From assembly GCA_910579435.1 (NCBI GenBank), contig CAJTVF010000016.1, positions 1 to 49,386 of the forward strand: a stretch of 49,386 bases of DNA, given 5' to 3'. Below the pieces are notes generated by a model. That model made no database searches. It was given only the letters and a program-made list of their open reading frames with translations, and was not told the DNA's origin. This DNA is from an uncultured Oscillibacter sp. (GTDB taxonomy: Bacteria; Bacillota; Clostridia; Oscillospirales; Oscillospiraceae). The first letter of the stretch is position 1. Every line of letters starts with the position of its first letter. Below, one piece after another: positions 1-7,681 of the stretch. Both the position numbers and the translations under genes were made by a program.

Positions 1-362
1 GCGTGGTCAAGCGCCACGGCGCGGCCGTGAAGCGCAACACCCACGGCGGCGGCCCCGTCCACCGCCATCAGGGCTCCCTGGGCGCGGGCACGACCCCGGG
101 CCGCATCATGAAGGGCCGCGACGGCGCGGGCCACATGGGCGTGGACCAGGTCACCGTTCAGAACCTCTCCGTGGTCAAGGTGGACCCCGAGCTGAACATG
201 CTGGTGGTCTGCGGCGCGGTGCCCGGCCCCAAGGGCGGGCTGGTGACGATCAAGTCCACCGTCAAGGTCCACAAGGTCAAGCAGGCCGGCGCGGACATCA
301 GCAAGAACCCGCAGAAGGCTTCCGGCCGCAACCCGCAGAAGGCCTCCGCCAGAAGCAAGTGA
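1..362 (+). CDS. rplC: 50S ribosomal protein L3 (C-terminal part, cut by window edge)
   Basis: Only the last ~119 residues of L3 are present; the reading frame is already open at base 3 and the true start lies upstream of the window. The residues VKRHG and the stretch GGPVHRHQGSLGAGTTPGR are the L3 loop that reaches the peptidyl-transferase centre of the 50S subunit. The tail carries a short tandem duplication (NPQKAS twice, near the stop) before a basic end, which is not part of the conserved fold. It is the first readable gene of the S10 operon and is followed 18 bp later by rplD. Confidence 0.95.
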   Translation, partial: VVKRHGAAVKRNTHGGGPVHRHQGSLGAGTTPGRIMKGRDGAGHMGVDQVTVQNLSVVKVDPELNMLVVCGAVPGPKGGLVTIKSTVKVHKVKQAGADISKNPQKASGRNPQKASARSK

Positions 363-380
363 GAAAGGGGTGCTGAGTAA

Positions 381-1004
381 ATGTCTACTGTGAAAGTTTT
401 AAACATGGCCGGCGCTGAAGTCGGCACTGTGGAACTGAACGACGCGATTTTCGGCATCGAGCCCAACGAGTCCGTCGTCCACGAGGTCGTGAAGAACCAC
501 CTCGCCAACTGCCGCCAGGGCACCCAGAGCGCCCTGACCCGCGCGGAAGTCTCCGGCGGCGGCAAGAAGCCCTGGCGCCAGAAGGGCACGGGCCACGCCC
601 GCCAGGGCAGCACCCGGGCTCCCCAGTGGACCCACGGCGGCATCGTCTTCGCGCCGAAGCCCCGGAGCTACCGCTATGTGCTGAACAAGAAGGTCCGGCG
701 CCTGGCCCTGAAGTCCGTCCTCTCCGCCAAGGCCCAGGAGGGCCGGCTGGTGGTCATCGACTCCATCAAGCAGGAGAACATCAAGACCGCCGAGTTCCGC
801 AAGTTCCTGGACGCCGTCAAGGTCGACGGCAAGGCCGTGGTGGTGACCCCCGCCATGGACGAGATTGTCGTCAAGAGCGCCCGGAACCTTCCCGGCGTGC
901 TGACCACCCCCGCGGCGCAGCTGAATGTCTATGACATCGTGAACGCCAAGTACCTGGTGGTGGATCAGGCCGCCCTCGCCAAAATCGAGGAGGTGTACGC
1001 GTAA
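381..1004 (+). CDS. rplD: 50S ribosomal protein L4
   Basis: L4 is a primary 23S rRNA binder that lines the exit tunnel. The 207-residue length is normal. The tunnel-loop signature GGGKKPWRQKGTGHARQGS and the following RAPQWTHGG are clear. The start follows a GAAAGGGG-type ribosome binding site. The stop overlaps the rplW start (TAATG), so the two are translationally coupled. In E. coli L4 autoregulates the S10 operon; the leader where that would act is outside the window. Confidence 0.97.
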   Translation: MSTVKVLNMAGAEVGTVELNDAIFGIEPNESVVHEVVKNHLANCRQGTQSALTRAEVSGGGKKPWRQKGTGHARQGSTRAPQWTHGGIVFAPKPRSYRYVLNKKVRRLALKSVLSAKAQEGRLVVIDSIKQENIKTAEFRKFLDAVKVDGKAVVVTPAMDEIVVKSARNLPGVLTTPAAQLNVYDIVNAKYLVVDQAALAKIEEVYA

Positions 1005-1297
1005 TGACCGCATACGATATCGTGATCCGCCCCATCATCACCGAGCGGGCCATGGCCGGAGCCGCCGATAAGAAGTACGTCTTCGAGGTGGCCAAGGAGG
1101 CCGGCAAAATCGAGATTAAGAAGGCCGTGGAGGAAATCTTCGGCGTGAAGGTCGCCGCCGTCAACACCCTGACGGTCCCCGGGAAGGAAAAGCGCATGGG
1201 CGCGGGCCGTCCCGGCATGACGAAGACCTGGAAGAAGGCCTACGTCCAGCTGACCCCCGATTCCAAGACCATCGAGTTCTTCGAAGGCATGGTCTGA
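1004..1297 (+). CDS. rplW: 50S ribosomal protein L23
   Basis: L23 sits at the tunnel exit and docks trigger factor and SRP. The 97-residue protein opens with AYDIVIRPIITERAM and contains the conserved basic loop KRMGAGRPGMTKTWKKA seen in bacterial L23. It starts inside the stop codon of rplD and is followed by a 25-bp gap with an AAGGAG site for rplB. Confidence 0.96.
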   Translation: MTAYDIVIRPIITERAMAGAADKKYVFEVAKEAGKIEIKKAVEEIFGVKVAAVNTLTVPGKEKRMGAGRPGMTKTWKKAYVQLTPDSKTIEFFEGMV

Positions 1298-1322
1298 TTC
1301 TAGAGAAGGAGTGTAAAGCGGA

Positions 1323-2159
1323 ATGTCTATTAAAACCTTTAAGCCGACGACTCCCTCCCGGCGTCAGATGACGGTCTCCGGATTCGACGGCATCGACAAG
1401 AAGGCCAAGCCCGAGCCCAAGCTCACCGAGCCCCTGAAAAAGAGCGCGGGCCGGAACAGCTACGGCCGCATCACCGTCCGCCACCGCGGCGGCGGAAACA
1501 AGCGCAAATACCGCGTCATTGACTTCAAGCGGGATAAGCACGATATGTTCGCCACCGTGCTCCGCCTGGAGTACGACCCCAACCGCTCCGCCAACATCGC
1601 CCTCCTGGAGTATGAGGACGGCGAGCGCCGCTACATTCTGGCCCCTGTGGGCCTGAAGGCCGGCGACAAGGTGGAGTCCGGCCCCAGCGCGGATATCAAG
1701 GAAGGCAACGCCCTTCCGATTGCCAACATCCCCGTGGGCACCATGATCCACAACATCGAGCTGCATCCCGGCAACGGCGCCCAGCTGGTGCGCTCCGCCG
1801 GCACCGCCGCCCAGCTCATGGCCAAGGAGGGCGGCGACGCCCAGATTCGTATGCCCTCCGGCGAGGTCCGGATCGTGCGGACCAACTGCATGGCCACCAT
1901 CGGACAGGTGGGAAACATTGACCATGCCAACATCAACATCGGCAAAGCGGGCCGCAAGCGCCACATGGGCTGGCGTCCCACCGTCCGGGGCTCCGTCATG
2001 AACCCCTGCGACCACCCCCACGGCGGCGGCGAGGGCCGCGCTCCGGTTGGCCGTCCCGGCCCTGTGACCCCCTGGGGCAAGCCGGCCCTGGGCTACAAGA
2101 CCCGGAAGAAGAAGAACCCCACCAGCAAATTCATCGTCAAGCGCCGCAACGAGAAGTAA
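1323..2159 (+). CDS. rplB: 50S ribosomal protein L2
   Basis: L2 binds 23S rRNA near the peptidyl-transferase centre and is needed for subunit joining. At 278 residues it has the usual length. The C-terminal block NPCDHPHGGGEGR contains the conserved histidine important for peptidyl-transferase activity, followed by the typical basic tail TRKKKNPTSKFIVKRR. It is preceded by AGAAGGAG and lies between rplW and rpsS as expected. Confidence 0.98.
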   Translation: MSIKTFKPTTPSRRQMTVSGFDGIDKKAKPEPKLTEPLKKSAGRNSYGRITVRHRGGGNKRKYRVIDFKRDKHDMFATVLRLEYDPNRSANIALLEYEDGERRYILAPVGLKAGDKVESGPSADIKEGNALPIANIPVGTMIHNIELHPGNGAQLVRSAGTAAQLMAKEGGDAQIRMPSGEVRIVRTNCMATIGQVGNIDHANINIGKAGRKRHMGWRPTVRGSVMNPCDHPHGGGEGRAPVGRPGPVTPWGKPALGYKTRKKKNPTSKFIVKRRNEK

Positions 2160-2175
2160 GGGAGGCAGATGAAAC

Positions 2176-2436
2176 ATGAGCAGATCCATTAAGAAAGGCC
2201 CGTACGTTGCCCCCGAGCTTCTGAAGCGGGTCGAGGAAATGAACGCGAAGAACGAGAAGAAGGTCCTCAAGACCTGGAGCCGCAGCTCTACCATCTTCCC
2301 CTCCTTCGTGGGCCACACCATCGCCGTGCACGATGGCCGGAAGCACGTGCCCGTCTATGTCCAGGAGGACATGGTCGGCCACAAGCTGGGTGAGTTCGCC
2401 CCCACCCGCACCTTCCGCGGACACCGGAAGGACTGA
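2176..2436 (+). CDS. rpsS: 30S ribosomal protein S19
   Basis: S19 belongs to the 30S head and partners S13 at the A-site finger. The 86-residue sequence begins MSRSIKKGPYV and ends with the conserved APTRTFRGHRKD. It follows rplB by 16 bp with a GGGAGGC ribosome binding site. Confidence 0.97.
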   Translation: MSRSIKKGPYVAPELLKRVEEMNAKNEKKVLKTWSRSSTIFPSFVGHTIAVHDGRKHVPVYVQEDMVGHKLGEFAPTRTFRGHRKD

Positions 2437-2456
2437 GTTGAAGGAGGATGCAGAAC

Positions 2457-2801
2457 ATGGAAAATAAAGTTGCGAAGGCCTATCTGCGCTACGTCCGCAT
2501 CGCCCCCCGGAAGGTCCAGATCGTCTGCGACCTGATCCGCGGAAAGGACGCGGGCAGCGCCATGGCCATCCTGATGCAGACCCCCAAGGCTGCCTCCGAG
2601 CCCCTGCAAAAGCTTCTGAAGAGCGCCGTTGCCAACGCCGAGAACAACTTCGGCATGGACCCCGCCAAGCTGGTGGTGTCCGAGGTGTACGCCACTCCCG
2701 GCCCCATCCTCAAGCGGATGATGCCCCGGGCCCAGGGCCGCGCCTACCGCATCAACAAGCGCACTTCTCACGTCACCCTGGCTGTGGCGGAAAAGGCATA
2801 A
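2457..2801 (+). CDS. rplV: 50S ribosomal protein L22
   Basis: L22 lines the exit tunnel; its beta-hairpin is visible as PGPILKRMMPRAQGRAYRI. Two in-frame ATGs compete. The one at 2448 directly abuts the AAGGAGG site (2441-2447) and leaves no spacer, whereas the one at 2457 has a normal 9-base spacing, so I use 2457, giving 114 residues starting MENKVAKAYLRYVRI. Length and core match the family. Confidence 0.95.
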   Translation: MENKVAKAYLRYVRIAPRKVQIVCDLIRGKDAGSAMAILMQTPKAASEPLQKLLKSAVANAENNFGMDPAKLVVSEVYATPGPILKRMMPRAQGRAYRINKRTSHVTLAVAEKA

Positions 2802-2822
2802 GAGAGGGAGGAGAACTGTTTT

Positions 2823-3731
2823 ATGGGACAGAAAGTCAATCCCCACGGCCTGCGCGTGGGCGTTATCAAGGACTGGGATTCCCGCTGGTATGCCAGTGAC
2901 GAGAAGGTCGGCGACCTGATCGTGGAGGACCAGAAGATCCGTAAATACCTGAAAAAGACCCTGTACGGCGCCGGCGTGCCCAAGATCGAGATCGAGCGCA
3001 GCGGCGATGTGGTGACGGTCTTCCTGCACTGCGCCCGCCCCGGCATGGTCATCGGCAAGGGCGGTGAGCAGATCGAGCAGTACCGCCTGGCTGTGGAGAA
3101 GCTGGTGGGCAAGAAGGTCCGCCTGAACATCGTCGAGGTCCGCAACCCCGATATGAACGCCCAGCTGGTGGCGGAGAACATCGCCCAGCAGCTGGAAAAG
3201 CGCATCAGCCACCGCCGCGCCATGAAGAACGCCATGGCCCGGGCCATGCGGGCCGGCGCCAAGGGCATCAAGACCTGCTGCTCCGGCCGTCTGGGCGGCC
3301 GCGAGATCGCCGGCGTGGAGCACTACCACGAGGGCACCATCCCCCTGCAGACCATCCGCGCCGACATCGAGTACGGCTTCGCGGAGGCCGCCACCACCTT
3401 TGGCCGCATCGGCGTGAAGGTGTGGATCTACAAGGGCGAGGTGCTGAGCCAGACCCTGCGCACCACCCCCCGCACCATGGACACCTCCAAGCCCTATCAG
3501 GAGCGCCGGGAGCGTCGTCCCCGCCGCGACGGCGACCGCCGGGGCGGCTTCAACCGGGACCGTCAGGGCGGCGGCTTTAACCGCGGCGGCGGACGGCCCG
3601 GCCAGGGCGGCGGCTTCAACCGCGCCGGCGGCGGCCCCCGTCCCCAGGGCGGCTTCAACCGCGCCCCCGCCCGTCCCGCCCCCGCAGCGCCCGCCGCTCC
3701 TGCGGCCCCTAAGGAAGGAGGAAGCAACTAA
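2823..3731 (+). CDS. rpsC: 30S ribosomal protein S3 with long Gly/Arg-rich C-terminal tail
   Basis: S3 forms part of the mRNA entry channel. The first ~215 residues are a normal S3: MGQKVNPHGLRVGVIKDW, the KH motif GMVIGKGGEQIEQ and the conserved GAKGIKTCCSGRLGGREIA. Bacterial S3 is usually ~210-240 residues; this one is 302. The extra ~80 residues are low complexity: an Arg-rich stretch, then repeated GGFNR units, then alternating Ala-Pro. The tail resembles RGG-type RNA-binding tails; its function is unknown. The stop overlaps the rplP start (TAATG). Confidence 0.97.
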   Translation: MGQKVNPHGLRVGVIKDWDSRWYASDEKVGDLIVEDQKIRKYLKKTLYGAGVPKIEIERSGDVVTVFLHCARPGMVIGKGGEQIEQYRLAVEKLVGKKVRLNIVEVRNPDMNAQLVAENIAQQLEKRISHRRAMKNAMARAMRAGAKGIKTCCSGRLGGREIAGVEHYHEGTIPLQTIRADIEYGFAEAATTFGRIGVKVWIYKGEVLSQTLRTTPRTMDTSKPYQERRERRPRRDGDRRGGFNRDRQGGGFNRGGGRPGQGGGFNRAGGGPRPQGGFNRAPARPAPAAPAAPAAPKEGGSN

Positions 3732-4153
3732 TGCTGATGCCGAAGAGAGTCAAATACCGCCGCGTACACCGCGGCCGTATGACCGGCAAGGCCACCCGTG
3801 GCAACACCCTGGCATACGGCGAGTATGGCCTGGTGGCCACCGAGCCCGCCTGGATCACCAGCAACCAGATTGAGGCGGCCCGTATCGCCATGACCCGTTA
3901 CACCAAGCGCGGCGGCCAGGTCTGGATTAAGATTTTCCCCGACAAGCCCGTGACCAAGAAGCCTGCCGAGACCCGCATGGGCTCCGGTAAGGGCTCCCCC
4001 GAGTTCTGGGTTGCCGTTGTGAAGCCCGGCCGCGTCATGTTCGAGATCGCCGGCGTGTCTGAAGAAGTTGCCCGCGAGGCCCTGCGTCTGGCCAGCCACA
4101 AGCTGCCCATCAAGACCAAGGTCATCGCCCGCGCCGAGGAAGCAGGTGAGTAA
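3731..4153 (+). CDS. rplP: 50S ribosomal protein L16
   Basis: L16 organises the A-site tRNA elbow contact on 23S rRNA. The protein reads MLMPKRVKYRRVHRGRM and contains the family block RGGQVWIKIFPDKPVTKKPAETRMGSGKG (split here only for description), with the conserved Arg-rich region used for tRNA contact. The ATG at 3731 is chosen over 3737 because GGAGG at 3717-3721 then has a 9-base spacer. It shares one base with the rpsC stop. Confidence 0.97.
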   Translation: MLMPKRVKYRRVHRGRMTGKATRGNTLAYGEYGLVATEPAWITSNQIEAARIAMTRYTKRGGQVWIKIFPDKPVTKKPAETRMGSGKGSPEFWVAVVKPGRVMFEIAGVSEEVAREALRLASHKLPIKTKVIARAEEAGE

Positions 4154-4154
4154 G

Positions 4155-4364
4155 ATGAAGGCAAGTGAAATTCGTGATATCCGCAAGATGACCCCGGAGC
4201 AGCTGAACGAGAAGCTGACGGGGCTGAAGAAGGACCTGTTCTTCCTTCGCATGCAGCACGCCACCAACCAGCTTGACAATCCCGTGAAGATCCGGGAGAC
4301 CAAGCATGACATTGCCCGAGTCAAGACCGTGCTCCGGGAGCTCTCCGCTTCCGGCAAGCAGTAA
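4155..4364 (+). CDS. rpmC: 50S ribosomal protein L29
   Basis: L29 is a small helical-hairpin protein at the exit tunnel next to L23. The 69-residue sequence starts MKASEIRDIRKMTPEQLNEK and contains the conserved LKKDLFFLRMQHATNQLDNP, followed by a basic second helix. An upstream in-frame ATG exists inside rplP, but the ATG at 4155 gives the family N-terminus; it lies one base after the rplP stop, with a ribosome binding site inside the end of rplP. Confidence 0.95.
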   Translation: MKASEIRDIRKMTPEQLNEKLTGLKKDLFFLRMQHATNQLDNPVKIRETKHDIARVKTVLRELSASGKQ

Positions 4365-4381
4365 GAAGGAGGTAAGGAAAC

Positions 4382-4645
4382 ATGGACGAGAAGAGAACTT
4401 CCTCCCGCAAGACCCGGGTTGGCAAGGTGGTCTCCGACAAGATGGACAAGACCGTGGTGGTCGCCATCGAGGACCGGGTGGCCCACCCGCTGTACAAGAA
4501 GATCGTCGGCCGCACCTACAAGCTGAAAGCCCATGACGAGCAGAACAGCTGCGGAATCGGCGACAAGGTGAAGGTGATGGAGACCCGCCCCCTGTCCAAG
4601 GACAAGCGCTGGCGCGTGGTTGAGATTATCGAGAAAGCGAAGTAA
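4382..4645 (+). CDS. rpsQ: 30S ribosomal protein S17
   Basis: S17 is a primary 16S rRNA binder with an OB fold. The 87 residues contain KTRVGKVVSDKMDKTVVV and the C-terminal METRPLSKDKRWRVVEII typical of the family. A strong GAAGGAGG site precedes the ATG. Confidence 0.96.
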   Translation: MDEKRTSSRKTRVGKVVSDKMDKTVVVAIEDRVAHPLYKKIVGRTYKLKAHDEQNSCGIGDKVKVMETRPLSKDKRWRVVEIIEKAK

Positions 4646-4659
4646 GGAGGCGTCGAGTT

Positions 4660-5028
4660 ATGATTCAGCAGGAAACCTTCCTGAAGGTCGCCGACAACAC
4701 CGGCGCCAAGGAAATCAAATGCATCCGCGTCCTGGGCGGTTCCAAGCGCAAGTACGGAAACATCGGCGACGTGATTGTGGCCTCCGTCCGCAAGTCGGCC
4801 CCCGGCGGCACCGTGAAAAAGGGCGAGGTGGTCAAGGCCGTCATCGTCCGCTCCGCCAAGGGCATCCGCCGGAACGACGGGACCTATGTCCGGTTCGACG
4901 ACAACGCCGCCGTCCTCATCAAGGACGACAAGAACCCCCGCGGAACCCGCATCTTTGGGCCCGTGGCCCGCGAGCTGCGCGACAAGGACTACATGAAGAT
5001 CCTGTCCCTGGCTCCCGAAGTGATTTGA
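4660..5028 (+). CDS. rplN: 50S ribosomal protein L14
   Basis: L14 makes an intersubunit bridge and is the docking site of silencing factor RsfS. The 122-residue length is exactly standard, with MIQQETFLKVADNTGAKEI at the start and NPRGTRIFGPVARELR near the end. AAGGAGG precedes the start. In the classical scheme this is the first gene of the spc operon, but no promoter break is evident before it here. Confidence 0.97.
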   Translation: MIQQETFLKVADNTGAKEIKCIRVLGGSKRKYGNIGDVIVASVRKSAPGGTVKKGEVVKAVIVRSAKGIRRNDGTYVRFDDNAAVLIKDDKNPRGTRIFGPVARELRDKDYMKILSLAPEVI

Positions 5029-5041
5029 GGAGGGCAAAGAC

Positions 5042-5395
5042 ATGTCTATGAATATCAAAAAGGGCGACACAGTCGTCCGGCTCTCCGGCGACGGCGGTAA
5101 GGACAAGGACCTGAGCACCCACCAGGGCAAGGTCATTGCCACCCTGCCGAAGGAGAACAAAGTCGTGGTGGAGGGCATGAACCTGGTCACCTGCCACATC
5201 AAGCCCCGCCGTCAGGGCGAGGAGGGCGGCATCGTTAAGCGGGAAGCCGCCATTGCCGCCTGCAAGGTCCAGGTGGTCTGCCCCAAGTGCGGCAAGGCCA
5301 CCCGGGTGGGCCACAAGGTTGAAAAGAAGACCGTGGCCGGCAAAGAAAAGAATGTCAGCGTCCGCATCTGCAAGAAGTGCGGCGCCGAGCTGTAA
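5042..5395 (+). CDS. rplX: 50S ribosomal protein L24 with zinc-ribbon tail
   Basis: L24 starts 50S assembly and has an N-terminal KOW motif, visible as KGDTVVRLSGDGGKDK and GKVIATLPKENKVVVEG. The C-terminal half carries two CxxC pairs (C80/C83 and C110/C113, in CPKCGKATR and CKKCGAEL), a probable zinc ribbon found in many bacterial L24 proteins. It is 117 residues long. AGGAGGG lies upstream of the ATG. Confidence 0.96.
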   Translation: MSMNIKKGDTVVRLSGDGGKDKDLSTHQGKVIATLPKENKVVVEGMNLVTCHIKPRRQGEEGGIVKREAAIAACKVQVVCPKCGKATRVGHKVEKKTVAGKEKNVSVRICKKCGAEL

Positions 5396-5412
5396 GGGAG
5401 GAGGAGTCACAA

Positions 5413-5967
5413 ATGGCTGATAAGAAAGTGCCCAATCTCAAGGCGAAGTACACGGCCGAGGTTGCTCCCGCCCTGATGAAGCAGTTTGGCTATTCCAGCG
5501 TCATGCAGATCCCCAAGATCGACAAGGTCGTGGTGAACGTGGGCTGCGGCGAGGCCAAGGAAAACGCCAAGATCCTGGACAACGTGGTCCGGGACCTGGC
5601 CCAGATCACCGGCCAGAAGCCCATCATCACCCGTTCCCGGAAGAACATCGCCAACTTCAAGCTCCGTGAAAACATGCCCATCGGCGCGAAGGTCACCCTC
5701 CGCGGCGAAAAGATGTGGGAGTTCCTGGACCGTCTCTTCAACGTGGCCCTGCCCCGCGTCCGCGACTTCCAGGGCATCAGCCCCAACGCCTTCGACGGCC
5801 GGGGCAACTACGCTCTGGGCATCCGGGAGCAGCTGATCTTCCCCGAGATCGAGTACGATAAGATCGATAAGATCCGGGGCATGGATGTGGTCATCTGCAC
5901 CACCGCGCACACCGATGAAGAGGCCCGCGCCCTGCTCACCCAGGTCGGCGCGCCCTTCGCCCGCTAA
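5413..5967 (+). CDS. rplE: 50S ribosomal protein L5
   Basis: L5 binds 5S rRNA and forms a bridge with S13. The ATG at 5413 follows GGGAGGAGG and gives a 184-residue protein of family length starting MADKKVPNLKAKYT; an upstream in-frame start would overlap the rplX end and add a non-conserved leader. Conserved blocks include TGQKPIITRSRKNIANFKLR and the C-terminal FPEIEYDKIDKIRGMDVVI. Confidence 0.97.
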   Translation: MADKKVPNLKAKYTAEVAPALMKQFGYSSVMQIPKIDKVVVNVGCGEAKENAKILDNVVRDLAQITGQKPIITRSRKNIANFKLRENMPIGAKVTLRGEKMWEFLDRLFNVALPRVRDFQGISPNAFDGRGNYALGIREQLIFPEIEYDKIDKIRGMDVVICTTAHTDEEARALLTQVGAPFAR

Positions 5968-5981
5968 GGAGGGAGAGAAGA

Positions 5982-6167
5982 ATGGCTAAGAAATCCATGA
6001 TCCTGAAGCAGCAGCGTCCCGCCAAGTTCTCCAGCCGGAAGTACAACCGCTGCAAGCTCTGCGGCCGTCCCCACGCCTATCTCCGGGACTACGGCGTGTG
6101 CCGTATCTGCTTCCGGGAGCTGGCCTACAAGGGCGAGATTCCCGGCGTCCGCAAGGCCTCTTTCTAA
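5982..6167 (+). CDS. rpsZ: 30S ribosomal protein S14, zinc-binding (type Z)
   Basis: At 61 residues this is the short, zinc-binding form of S14. The four cysteine ligands are C24/C27 (CKLCGRPH) and C40/C43 (CRICFRELA). It is the last gene before an unusual 163-bp gap, so it could end a transcriptional or regulatory unit. The start follows GGAGGGAGA. Confidence 0.97.
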   Translation: MAKKSMILKQQRPAKFSSRKYNRCKLCGRPHAYLRDYGVCRICFRELAYKGEIPGVRKASF

Positions 6168-6330
6168 GAACCCCAGCGCTTATTTTGTGAACAGGGGCCT
6201 TTGATATGGGGCCCTTGGGATAACGGATAGCGAAAGGTCATGGCCAATCGGGATGGAACCCAATTGGTCATGATACCTCGCTACCGCAGCGGTTTTAAAA
6301 CCGCAACTCTAAAATAGGAGGAACTACACC
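6168..6330 (+). promoter_or_regulatory. structured intercistronic element between rpsZ and rpsH
   Basis: Gaps elsewhere in this operon are mostly 10-25 bp; this one is 163 bp. It contains a long hairpin at about 6228-6283: outer stem TAGCGA/TCGCTA, then AGGT/ACCT, CATG/CATG, CCAAT/ATTGG and GGG/CCC pairing around a short loop. A perfect 16-base palindrome, GCGGTTTTAAAACCGC, follows at 6289-6304, then the rpsH ribosome binding site. There is no T-tract that would make it a clear terminator. By analogy with S8 control of the spc operon in E. coli it may be an r-protein binding or processing site, but that is inference. Confidence 0.5.
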
Positions 6331-6729
6331 ATGCATATCACCGATCCGGTTGCGGATATGCTCACCCGCATCCGCAACGCCGTCAGCGCGAAACACGACA
6401 CCGTGGACGTCCCCGCCTCCAACATGAAAAAGAGCATCGCTCAGATTCTGCTGGACGAGGGCTATATCAAGAATTTCCAAATCGTGGACGACGGAACCCA
6501 GGGCAAGATTCACATCACCCTGAAGTACAACGCGGGCAAGGAAAAGGTCATCACCGGCCTGCGCCGCGTCTCCAAGCCGGGCCTCCGGGTCTATGTGGGC
6601 GCCGACGAGCTGCCCCGCGTGCTCCGGGGCTTGGGCATCGCAATCATCTCCACGTCCAAGGGCGTCATGACCGACAAGAAGGCCCGCGAGCTCCATGTCG
6701 GCGGCGAAGTCCTGGCATTCGTATGGTAA
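6331..6729 (+). CDS. rpsH: 30S ribosomal protein S8
   Basis: S8 is a primary 16S rRNA binder. The 132-residue protein opens ITDPVADMLTRIRNA and ends with the rRNA-binding motif STSKGVMTDKKARELHVGGE. TAGGAGGA precedes the ATG. It is the first gene after the structured gap, which is relevant because S8 is the known repressor of the spc operon in E. coli. Confidence 0.97.
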   Translation: MHITDPVADMLTRIRNAVSAKHDTVDVPASNMKKSIAQILLDEGYIKNFQIVDDGTQGKIHITLKYNAGKEKVITGLRRVSKPGLRVYVGADELPRVLRGLGIAIISTSKGVMTDKKARELHVGGEVLAFVW

Positions 6730-6744
6730 GGAGGGTATTGAACA

Positions 6745-7290
6745 ATGTCTAGAATTGGCAGAATGCCCATTACCGTCCCCGCCGGCGTCACGGTCAATGT
6801 CGCCGAGGGTAATGTGGTCACTGTGAAGGGACCCAAGGGCCAGCTGACCCGCGCGCTGCGCCCGGAGATGATCATTGAACAGGAAGGCACCACGATCACC
6901 GTGAAGCGTCCTTCCGAGGATAAGCTGCACCGCAGCCTCCACGGCCTGACCCGCACGCTTCTGCACAACATGGTCGTCGGCGTTACCGACGGCTATGCCA
7001 AGGAGCTGGACGTCAACGGCGTGGGCTACCGTGTGGCCAAGGAGGGGAAAAACCTGGTCATGAACCTGGGCTTCTCCCATCAGGTGATCGTTTCGGAGGT
7101 GGAGGGCATCACCATCGAGGTCCCCTCCCCCAATAAAATCATCGTTCGCGGCTGCGACAAAGAGGCCGTCGGCCAGTTTGCCGCCGAGATCCGCGAGAAG
7201 CGCCCGCCCGAGCCGTACAAGGGCAAGGGAATCAAGTATACCAATGAAACCATCCGCCGCAAGGTCGGTAAGACCGGCGCCAAGAAGTAA
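6745..7290 (+). CDS. rplF: 50S ribosomal protein L6
   Basis: L6 lies near the factor-binding site at the base of the L7/L12 stalk. The 181-residue protein has two similar domains and the conserved C-terminal signature RPPEPYKGKGIKYTNETIRR. The start MSRIGRMPITVPAGV is typical, preceded by AAGGAGGG. Confidence 0.97.
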   Translation: MSRIGRMPITVPAGVTVNVAEGNVVTVKGPKGQLTRALRPEMIIEQEGTTITVKRPSEDKLHRSLHGLTRTLLHNMVVGVTDGYAKELDVNGVGYRVAKEGKNLVMNLGFSHQVIVSEVEGITIEVPSPNKIIVRGCDKEAVGQFAAEIREKRPPEPYKGKGIKYTNETIRRKVGKTGAKK

Positions 7291-7304
7291 GGAGGTGTGC
7301 CGAT

Positions 7305-7664
7305 ATGATTAAAAGACCCAATACAAACGCCCAGCGCATGAAGCGCCACAAGAGGGTGCGCGCCAAGATCTCCGGCACTCCCGAGATGCCGCGCCTGAAC
7401 GTGTTCCGCAGCGAGGCCAATATTTACGCCCAGATCATCGACGATGTGTCCGGCGTGACCCTGGTCTCCGCTTCCTCCCTGGATAAGGCCGTCGAAGGCT
7501 ACGGCGGGAATGTCGCCGCAGCGGAGGCCGTGGGCAAGCTCGTGGCCGAGCGCGCCAAGGCCAAGGGTATCGAGACCGTGGTGTTTGACCGCGGCGGCTA
7601 CCTGTATCACGGCCGTGTGAAGGCCCTGGCCGAGGGCGCCCGCGAGGGCGGCCTGCAGTTCTAA
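7305..7664 (+). CDS. rplR: 50S ribosomal protein L18
   Basis: L18 binds 5S rRNA with L5. Its 119 residues include RMKRHKRVRAKISGT, the motif RLNVFRSEANIYAQIIDD and the C-terminal FDRGGYLYHGRVKALAEGAREGGL. It follows rplF by 14 bp with AAGGAGG. Confidence 0.97.
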   Translation: MIKRPNTNAQRMKRHKRVRAKISGTPEMPRLNVFRSEANIYAQIIDDVSGVTLVSASSLDKAVEGYGGNVAAAEAVGKLVAERAKAKGIETVVFDRGGYLYHGRVKALAEGAREGGLQF

Positions 7665-7681
7665 GGAGGGAGGAACATTCA

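Noticed and set aside
6289..6304. GCGGTTTTAAAACCGC as an anticodon arm of a tRNA
   Set aside because: The palindrome has a TTTTAAAA centre like a tRNA-Leu anticodon loop, but there is no acceptor, D- or T-arm around it.
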